Shown here: positions 1 through 4,995 of the stretch, in pieces
Position numbering within the stretch: position 1 is the first letter of the stretch
How the letters are laid out: each line of letters starts with the position of its first letter
Assembly (NCBI GenBank): GCA_947473445.1
Contig: CANJEU010000093.1
Coordinates: 1-7,509 of the forward strand
Direction: 5' to 3'
DNA from: Fidelibacterota bacterium
GTDB taxonomy: Bacteria; Pseudomonadota; Alphaproteobacteria; Rhodospirillales; Rhodospirillaceae
DNA: 7,509 nt
Made by a program: the position numbers and the translations under genes
The notes under the pieces: model-generated
Databases searched by the model: none
What the model saw: the letters and a program-made list of their open reading frames with translations, nothing else
What the model was told of the DNA's origin: nothing

Positions 1-1589
1 GTTATACCTTGCAGGTGCGCGATCAGGTCGACGGTACGCTGTACGCCTATCGGCATCTGATCGACGAGCCGCCGCAGGCGTGGCTCACGGACGTTCTCAA
101 GAGTGGCATGAAGGTCGGCTTTGATCCCAAGCTGCATACAGCCGCCGGTCTTGCGCGCTTCCAGGACGCGGCAACCAAGACCGGCGCAACCCTTGTTCCA
201 CGCGCCGACAATCTCATCGATGCGATCTGGACCGGCCAGCCGTCCCGGCCCAAAGCCCCGGCGGAAGTCTATCCGGAGAAATTCGCGGGCCGCAGTTCGG
301 CCGAAAAGCGCTCGCTCGTGGCCAAGGTGCTGGTCGCCGAAGGCATGGACGCCTTCGTTGTATCGGCCCTGGACGCCATTGCCTGGCTGTTCAACATCCG
401 CGGCGCCGACGGCGAGTTCACGCCTCAGGTTTACGGTTACGCGCTTCTGTTCGCCGATGGCCGCGCCACTCTGTTCATGGATCCCGTGAAAGTGACCGCC
501 GAGGTGCGCGCCCATCTGACCAAAGGCGCACCGGCCGTGACCCTCGCGCCCTATGACGGTCTGGAAGCCGCCTTGAAGGCGCTGCCCGCCGACGCGGTCA
601 CCGTGGGCTACGACCGTGAATATGGCTCACGCTGGATTTCCGACATCATCGCGGCCGCCGGCAAGAAAGGCAAACCCAGCCTCGACCCCAGCATGGCGCT
701 CAAAGCGCCCAAGCATCCGGCCGAGCTTGAAGGCGTACGCGAAGCCCATGTGCGCGACGGCGCGGCGCTGACGCGCTTTCTCGCCTGGCTCGATGAGGAA
801 GGCCCCAAGGGCACACTCAATGAGGTCACCGCGGCCGATCGTCTGGAAGCTTTCCGCGCTGAAAGTAACCTGTTCCGCACGCCCAGCTTCGCCACCATCT
901 GCGGCGCGGGCGCCAACGGCGCTATCGTGCATTATCGGGCGGCGCCGGAAACGGCAGCACGCATCCAGGCCGATACGGTTCTGCTCGTGGATTCCGGCGG
1001 CCAGTATCTCGACGGCACGACCGATGTCACGCGCACCGTCGCCATCGGCAAGGCGACACCCGAGCAGAAACATCGATTCACGCTGGTGCTGAAAGGCCAT
1101 ATCGCCCTCGGCCGCGCGCGGTTCGTGAAGGGCACCAGCGGCAGCCAGCTCGATGCGCTCGCCCGCCACGCTCTGTGGCAGGAAGGCCTCGATTACGATC
1201 ACGGCACCGGGCACGGCGTCGGAACCTTCCTCGGCGTCCACGAAGGCCCGCAGCGCATCAGCAAGGTCGGCAATTCGGTCGCGCTCGAGCCCGGCATGGT
1301 GATCTCGAACGAGCCTGGCTACTACAAAACCGGCGAATACGGCATCCGCATCGAAAACCTCGTCGCGGTACGCGAAGCCAAGAAGCCGGACGGCGCGGAA
1401 AAGCCGCTGCTGGAGTTCGAAACGCTGACGCTCGCGCCTATCGATCTGAAGATGATCGAGCCTTCCTTGTTGGACCAAGTCGAGAAGGCGTGGCTGAACG
1501 CCTATCACGCCGAAGTGCGCGCGAGGCTGTCACCGCTTGTGGATGAGAAGACGAAGGCGTGGCTCGCCACGGCTACCGCAGCGATTTAG
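1..1589 (+). CDS. pepP: Xaa-Pro aminopeptidase (aminopeptidase P, peptidase M24B), 5'-truncated by window edge
   Basis: This metallopeptidase removes an N-terminal residue that precedes proline; it is probably cytoplasmic. The reading frame is open from base 3 and enters as Y-T-L-Q-V-R, which in this family normally follows D-G-R, so the true start lies outside the window and roughly 60-80 residues are missing. Counting from the TTG at base 9, the remains of the creatinase-like N-terminal domains occupy about residues 1-230, the pita-bread M24 catalytic domain about 240-455, and a C-terminal M24 extension about 460-526. The five expected metal ligands are visible: D328 (in DSGGQY), D339 (in GTTDVTR), H402 (in HGTGHGVG), E435 (in NEPGYY) and E449 (in GIRIEN). 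H308, H398 and H411 match the catalytic histidines of XPNPEP1-type enzymes. All key residues are intact, so it should be active. The domain plan is that of the long eukaryote-like XPNPEP1 class rather than short E. coli PepP; the symbol is used loosely. It ends convergently 22 bp from the fkbM-like gene. Confidence 0.95.
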   Translation, partial: YTLQVRDQVDGTLYAYRHLIDEPPQAWLTDVLKSGMKVGFDPKLHTAAGLARFQDAATKTGATLVPRADNLIDAIWTGQPSRPKAPAEVYPEKFAGRSSAEKRSLVAKVLVAEGMDAFVVSALDAIAWLFNIRGADGEFTPQVYGYALLFADGRATLFMDPVKVTAEVRAHLTKGAPAVTLAPYDGLEAALKALPADAVTVGYDREYGSRWISDIIAAAGKKGKPSLDPSMALKAPKHPAELEGVREAHVRDGAALTRFLAWLDEEGPKGTLNEVTAADRLEAFRAESNLFRTPSFATICGAGANGAIVHYRAAPETAARIQADTVLLVDSGGQYLDGTTDVTRTVAIGKATPEQKHRFTLVLKGHIALGRARFVKGTSGSQLDALARHALWQEGLDYDHGTGHGVGTFLGVHEGPQRISKVGNSVALEPGMVISNEPGYYKTGEYGIRIENLVAVREAKKPDGAEKPLLEFETLTLAPIDLKMIEPSLLDQVEKAWLNAYHAEVRARLSPLVDEKTKAWLATATAAI

Positions 1590-1591
1590 GA

Positions 1592-1607
1592 TGCTAGGGG
1601 CTTAGCA
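1592..1607. other. Weak hairpin between convergent genes
   Basis: The 22-bp gap between the peptidase stop and the end of the opposing methyltransferase gene holds TGCTA-ggggct-TAGCA, a 5-bp stem with a 6-base loop. No run of T follows on either strand, so it is at best a poor intrinsic terminator. It is listed because it is the only structure between two convergent genes. Confidence 0.2.
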
Positions 1608-1611
1608 GCGT

Positions 1612-2367
1612 TCACCGCGGCTTAAAGATAAAATTGTTCACGTACCCCGGCTTACGCACTTTCTGGCGGTGGTCCGTCTCAGGGTCGAACGCCGAAAGCG
1701 GCAGCAGCTTGCCCTCGCGCACAAAGAATCCGTCCATGTCGAACTGCGCCATGAAGGCGTGCGACTCTTCGATGGGTTCGCCCGTGTGGCCTTCTTCCAT
1801 CTCCACCAGGATGACCGGCCGCTCGCGGGCGATCAGACCAGCCGCGCCGCGCAGCACGGTCTTCTCGAAGCCTTCCACGTCGATCTTCAAGAATCCGACA
1901 TTGGTGAAGTTGAAGGAGTCGAGGGTGCGCGTCGGCACACTTACTGTCCCATGATTTCGGTTTTTCATACGCGGGTTAAGCGACGCGCCCACATTCGAGA
2001 AGACGCCGCCGTAAACCGGCACGATGAGTTCAGCCGTGCCGTCGTTGTCGTCAGAGAGCGCGCAGGTGTAGGCGGTGGCGTTGCGCGGCAGCGTTCGGCA
2101 CAGCAGCATATGCATCTTCGGATTGGGCTCGAAGGCGTGCACGTGCGTCGCCAGCCGGCTCAGGTAGTGGGTGTAAACGCCCTTATTGGCGCCGACGTCG
2201 ATGGCGGCCCGTCCCGGGGGAACGATCTGGGGCAAGACCCGCAGCTCCGCTTCGCCCTTACGCCAGTGTTTGCGCAGCAGGCGCCACAGATAAAGCCGCG
2301 CGGGAATGACCCCGTATTTGAACCGCTCTTCCCACGTGAAGCGCGGTGCCCAAGGAATGGTATCCAC
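1612..2367 (-). CDS. FkbM family SAM-dependent methyltransferase
   Basis: This 251-residue protein is a class I methyltransferase of the FkbM family, whose members usually O-methylate sugars, polysaccharides or secondary metabolites; the substrate here is unknown. SAM-binding motif I is AIDVGANKGVYT (residues 55-66), the acidic motif that contacts the SAM ribose is AFEPNP (78-83), and the family signature KIDVEG is at 161-166, followed by the hydrophobic strand VILVEM (185-190) and the typical ending GYVNNFIF (241-248). No signal peptide or membrane segment is evident. The start is GTG at 2367: an in-frame TGA lies 9 bp upstream, so no earlier start is possible, and an AAGGGG Shine-Dalgarno-like sequence sits about 10 bp upstream. 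The length is normal for the family. No glycosyltransferase or other polysaccharide gene is nearby, so it looks like an orphan modification enzyme. It is transcribed divergently from the pirin gene. Confidence 0.9.
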   Translation of the reverse strand: MDTIPWAPRFTWEERFKYGVIPARLYLWRLLRKHWRKGEAELRVLPQIVPPGRAAIDVGANKGVYTHYLSRLATHVHAFEPNPKMHMLLCRTLPRNATAYTCALSDDNDGTAELIVPVYGGVFSNVGASLNPRMKNRNHGTVSVPTRTLDSFNFTNVGFLKIDVEGFEKTVLRGAAGLIARERPVILVEMEEGHTGEPIEESHAFMAQFDMDGFFVREGKLLPLSAFDPETDHRQKVRKPGYVNNFIFKPR

Positions 2368-2392
2368 GCCGGATCAGCCCCTTATCGACGCC

Positions 2393-2413
2393 CCTAAGCC
2401 TCCATCCTAAGCC
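2393..2413. repeat. 8-bp direct repeat CCTAAGCC, two copies at 13-bp spacing
   Basis: CCTAAGCC occurs at 2393-2400 and again at 2406-2413, separated by TCCAT. The second copy overlaps the candidate -10 box of the methyltransferase promoter and the first covers its predicted start point. This placement would suit a repressor or activator site, but it is only two short copies. Confidence 0.4.
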
Positions 2414-2432
2414 GCGCGCAGAACTGTCACAA
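2404..2432 (-). promoter_or_regulatory. Candidate sigma70-type promoter for the FkbM gene
   Basis: On the minus strand TTGTGA (2432-2427, four of six matches to TTGACA) is separated by 17 bp from TAGGAT (2409-2404, four of six matches to TATAAT). This would start transcription near 2397, about 30 bp before the GTG start at 2367. Spacing and position are good, but alphaproteobacterial promoters are only loosely predicted by this consensus. Confidence 0.4.
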
Positions 2433-2556
2433 TCCTGGGCAGCTCGCCTGGGGCACGGCGAGGGGGGATGGCAATTGCGCAGGGAGGGTCCTATTCCTAT
2501 CTGGGACCCATCAGAAATCCCTCAAAAGAGCGCCCCTGCGCGCTCCCGGAGACGAC

Positions 2557-3441
2557 ATGAAAAAGGTGCTTGGCGTCCATAGTGCTCCTGCCGGCCATTG
2601 GGTTGGCGATGGTTTTCCCGTGCGTTCGCTGTTTTCCTACAGCGGACCGCACACCGATAAGCTCACGCCGTTCCTGCTGCTGGACTATGCCGGCCCTGCT
2701 GTCTTCGAACCGACCATGAAACGGCGCGGGGTGGGCGAGCATCCGCACCGGGGCTTCGAGACCGTCACCATCGTCTACCAAGGCGCTGTGGCGCATAAGG
2801 ATTCCACCGGCGCCGGCGGCTTGATCGGGCCGGGCGATGTGCAATGGATGACCGCCGCCTCGGGCATCATCCATGAAGAGTTCCACGCGGACGACTTCAC
2901 CGTGAACGGCGGCACACTCGAAATGGTGCAGCTGTGGGTCAACCTTCCGGCAAAAGCCAAGATGAACCCGCCCGGCTACCAGACGCTCCTTAACCAGGAT
3001 ATTCCGCGCGTCGACCTCGCCGCCGGCGCCGGAGCGCTGCGCGTCATCGCCGGGGACTTCCAGGACCATAAGGGGCCCGCGCGTACGACAACGCCCATGG
3101 ATGTCTGGGACATGCGCCTTACGAAGGGTCATACCAGCACCTTCACGGTGCCGGATGGTCATACCCTGGCGCTGGTGGTGCTCAATGGCGAGATCGTCGT
3201 GAATGGCGAGACCAAAGCGGCCGGCGCACAGTTCGTACTGCTCGACCGGGATGGTTCCGATGTCAGTATCGAGGCGAAAACCGAGGCCACGGTCTTGCTG
3301 TTGTCGGGCGAACCGATCGACGAGCCGGTGGCCGGTTACGGTCCCTTCGTGATGAACACGCGCGATGAGATCATGCAGGCCATCGCCGACTTCAACGCGG
3401 GGCGCTTCGGACGGATTGCCTCCGATATCGCCGCGGGATGA
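2557..3441 (+). CDS. Pirin family bicupin protein
   Basis: Pirins are iron-binding bicupin proteins; some members have quercetin 2,3-dioxygenase activity, and others act as redox-sensitive partners of metabolic or regulatory proteins. The role here is not known. The 294-residue length matches human pirin (290). The N-terminal cupin spans about residues 15-130 and carries all four iron ligands: H62 and H64 in GEHPHRGFET, then H106 and E108 in GIIHEEFH. The C-terminal cupin domain spans about 175-285, including GEPIDEPVAGYGPFVMNTR near the end. No signal peptide is seen, so it is expected in the cytoplasm. The ATG at 2557 is preceded by GGAG (2548-2551) at 5 bp spacing and gives the standard N-terminus. 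Its TGA overlaps the ATG of the following dehydrogenase by four bases, so the two are very likely co-translated. Confidence 0.93.
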   Translation: MKKVLGVHSAPAGHWVGDGFPVRSLFSYSGPHTDKLTPFLLLDYAGPAVFEPTMKRRGVGEHPHRGFETVTIVYQGAVAHKDSTGAGGLIGPGDVQWMTAASGIIHEEFHADDFTVNGGTLEMVQLWVNLPAKAKMNPPGYQTLLNQDIPRVDLAAGAGALRVIAGDFQDHKGPARTTTPMDVWDMRLTKGHTSTFTVPDGHTLALVVLNGEIVVNGETKAAGAQFVLLDRDGSDVSIEAKTEATVLLLSGEPIDEPVAGYGPFVMNTRDEIMQAIADFNAGRFGRIASDIAAG

Positions 3442-4343
3442 GGTCCTTCGACGCCTTCGCAACCGCCGAACAGGTGACGGCCGGCCTCGACCTCAGCGGC
3501 AAGACCGCTTTGGTCACCGGCGTTACCGCCGGCATCGGCCTTGAGACCATGCGCGTGCTTGCCTTGCGCGGCGCGCGTGTTCTGGCCGCGGGGCGAACGC
3601 GCGAAAAAGCGGCCGCCGCGATTGCGAGCCTCGAGGGCGTCCGCAAGGATCTGATCACCCCCTTTGGCTGCAATCAGGAAAGGCTGGCCGACGTCGCCGC
3701 CTTCGCGGACGAGGTGCTCGCCCTTGGCACGCCGCTCGATATCGTGGTCGCCAACGCTGGCGTGGTAGGAAAGTGGCGCCGCGAGACCATCGAGGGTATT
3801 GAGAAGACCTTCGTGGTCAATCATCTCGCGCCGTTCGTGCTGGTGAACCGGCTTTTGCCGCGCATCACGGCGACGCCCGGCAGCCGCATCGTGATCGTCA
3901 GCTCAAATGCCCACAAGCGCGCGCCCGCCGCCGGCATTGAGTTCGATAATCTTTCGGCCGCGCGGGGCTATTTCTTCATGAAACAGTATGGGCAAACCAA
4001 GCTCGCCAATCATCTGTACACCCGCAGCCTCGCACGGCGTATCGCCGCGACGGGCACCACGGTGAACTCGCTTCATCCCGGGCGCGTCTACACCAATATC
4101 TTCCATAATCTTCCCCTGCCGTTGCGGGTGTTGATCCACACCGTTGCCAAGCGGCAGATGAAGGACATCCCCACCGGAGCCTCCACCATGTGCTATCTCG
4201 CCGCCCACCCGGAGGTGCGCGGCGTCACAGGCAAATACTTCGCCGACAATCGCGAGTCGGTGATGGGCCGCCACATGGATGACGACGCGATGGCCGAGAA
4301 GCTCTGGAGCGTTTCGGAAGATTTGGTGAGGAAGTACGTTTAG
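3438..4343 (+). CDS. SDR family NAD(P)-dependent oxidoreductase (retinol-dehydrogenase/WWOX-like)
   Basis: This 301-residue protein is a classical short-chain dehydrogenase that should oxidise an alcohol or reduce a carbonyl group using NAD(P)(H); the substrate is unknown. The Rossmann fold starts with GKTALVTG and the cofactor motif TGVTAGIG (residues 27-34). Then come VVANAG with N106-A107-G108, the catalytic N128 in VVNHL, the serine strand IVIVSS (S155/S156), and the active-site pair Y184 and K188 in YGQTK. SLHPG (211-215) follows, as in retinol dehydrogenase and WWOX-like members. R53 at the end of the second strand (AAGRT) suggests a preference for NADP(H), which is an inference. The start ATG lies inside the stop region of the pirin gene (ATGA) with only a weak ribosome-binding site, which favours translational coupling. 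The first 20 residues form an N-terminal extension before the fold. A strong hairpin lies just past the stop. Confidence 0.92.
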   Translation: MRSFDAFATAEQVTAGLDLSGKTALVTGVTAGIGLETMRVLALRGARVLAAGRTREKAAAAIASLEGVRKDLITPFGCNQERLADVAAFADEVLALGTPLDIVVANAGVVGKWRRETIEGIEKTFVVNHLAPFVLVNRLLPRITATPGSRIVIVSSNAHKRAPAAGIEFDNLSAARGYFFMKQYGQTKLANHLYTRSLARRIAATGTTVNSLHPGRVYTNIFHNLPLPLRVLIHTVAKRQMKDIPTGASTMCYLAAHPEVRGVTGKYFADNRESVMGRHMDDDAMAEKLWSVSEDLVRKYV

Positions 4344-4348
4344 TTTTA

Positions 4349-4373
4349 TTCCCTCCCCTGAAAGGGGAGGGAA
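4349..4373. terminator. Perfect 10-bp hairpin between convergent genes, candidate bidirectional terminator
   Basis: TTCCCTCCCC, loop TGAAA, GGGGAGGGAA form an uninterrupted 10-bp stem 5 bp after the dehydrogenase stop and 6 bp before the stop codon of the opposing VOC gene. Its position between two convergent 3' ends suits termination for both. No U-run follows on either strand, so it may instead protect the 3' end or be one copy of a dispersed hairpin element. Confidence 0.6.
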
Positions 4374-4379
4374 AGAGCA

Positions 4380-4943
4380 CTAGTTCCCCTGTTCAAACAT
4401 CTTATTCCAGCGTTTCTGCATCACTTTCGGCGAAATCTTCTCCACCTCGGCACTGACCATCCAGTGATAGCCGAAGGGATCCGTGAGGTTGCCGCTACGC
4501 CATCCATAGAATTGCGTTTTAACGTCGCGGGTCGCTGTGGCGCCCGCCGCGATGGCCCGTTGGAAAGCCCTGTCCGCGTCCTTCACCACAATATTCATGC
4601 GCAGGGGCACGCCCTCATAATGATCGGGTGCATAGAGGGCCATATCAGGATACTCCTCGCCCATCATGATGAGGGAGTTCCCGATCATCATTTCGACGTG
4701 GCCGATTTTTCCACTCGGTTCACACAGGCGATAAAGCTCCTTCGCTCCAAATGCCGCCTTGTAGAAAGCAACGGCCGCGCCGGCATCCTTGAAGGTCAAC
4801 ATCGGAGAAACGGTGTTCGTGGACTCGGGTGCCGCGGAGGCGTTTTTAGGTTTAGATTTAGCTTTGCGTGCGGCTGTCTTCCGTTTGGGCGGCGGACGTT
4901 TCTTTGAAGTGATTTTCTTCGAGGATTTTTTCTTTGCGGCCAT
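4380..4943 (-). CDS. VOC family (PhnB/glyoxalase-like) protein with lysine-rich N-terminal tail
   Basis: The C-terminal part (about residues 44-165 of 187) is a vicinal-oxygen-chelate domain of the PhnB-like type, related to glyoxalase and bleomycin-resistance proteins. It shows the features FKDAGAAVAFYKAAFGAKEL, GHVEMMIG with possible metal ligands H82 and E84, and the family ending NLTDPFGYHWMVS. The substrate is unknown. The first 33 residues are strikingly basic: 13 lysines and 3 arginines mixed with Ala, Ser, Thr and Pro, resembling a histone-H1 or AlgP-like tail. Such tails usually bind nucleic acid, but that is not shown here. The ATG at 4943 is well supported by AAGGAG 5 bp upstream, so the tail is very probably translated rather than a start-choice artefact. 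The gene lies 52 bp downstream of ligA on the same strand and may be read with it. Confidence 0.88.
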   Translation of the reverse strand: MAAKKKSSKKITSKKRPPPKRKTAARKAKSKPKNASAAPESTNTVSPMLTFKDAGAAVAFYKAAFGAKELYRLCEPSGKIGHVEMMIGNSLIMMGEEYPDMALYAPDHYEGVPLRMNIVVKDADRAFQRAIAAGATATRDVKTQFYGWRSGNLTDPFGYHWMVSAEVEKISPKVMQKRWNKMFEQGN

Positions 4944-4954
4944 GACGGCTCCTT
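4944..4954 (-). promoter_or_regulatory. Strong ribosome-binding site fixing the VOC start
   Basis: AAGGAG (minus strand, 4954-4949) lies 5 bp before the ATG at 4943. It is one of the best Shine-Dalgarno matches in the window and decides that translation begins at the basic tail rather than at a Met nearer the VOC domain (M48). Confidence 0.75.
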
Positions 4955-4995
4955 GATGTGTTTCATCATCAATCCCGGCGGGCCGCTATCTTACC

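Larger units (their letters stand above)
2368..2556. other. Divergent intergenic region (fkbM / pirin) with three inverted repeats
   Basis: This 189-bp gap separates two divergently read genes and must hold both promoters. Besides the minus-strand promoter candidate and direct repeat, I see three perfect 6-bp inverted repeats in a row on the pirin side: CTCGCC/GGCGAG (2443-2462, 8-base loop), GGGTCC/GGACCC (2486-2509, 12-base loop) and GAGCGC/GCGCTC (2528-2545, 6-base loop). The last ends two bases before the pirin GGAG ribosome-binding site. A weak plus-strand promoter can be drawn as TTGCGC (2475-2480), 17 bp, TATCTG (2498-2503), whose -10 falls inside the second dyad. No recognised riboswitch or small RNA is evident. 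Confidence 0.45.

Noticed and set aside
627..1508. Open frame of 293 codons on the minus strand opposite the peptidase gene
   Set aside because: It is a shadow of the conserved M24 catalytic domain and has no recognisable motif.
1595..2396. Mobile element carrying the FkbM gene
   Set aside because: Only a 7-bp inverted match brackets the gene; there is no transposase, no target-site duplication and no longer terminal repeat.
2346..2582. Possible small gene of 78 codons across the fkbM-pirin gap
   Set aside because: It overlaps both flanking genes, covers the divergent promoter region, lacks a good ribosome-binding site, and its Pro/Arg/Ser-rich product resembles translated non-coding GC-rich DNA.
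2497..3462. Open frame of 321 codons on the minus strand opposite the pirin gene
   Set aside because: It is antisense to a clear pirin with all metal ligands, and no domain can be seen in its Arg/His/Gly-rich product.
4944..4995. Terminator between ligA and the VOC gene
   Set aside because: Only a 5-bp TGATG/CATCA stem with an AAACA loop is visible on the minus strand, with no T-run, and it runs into the ribosome-binding site; too weak to call.
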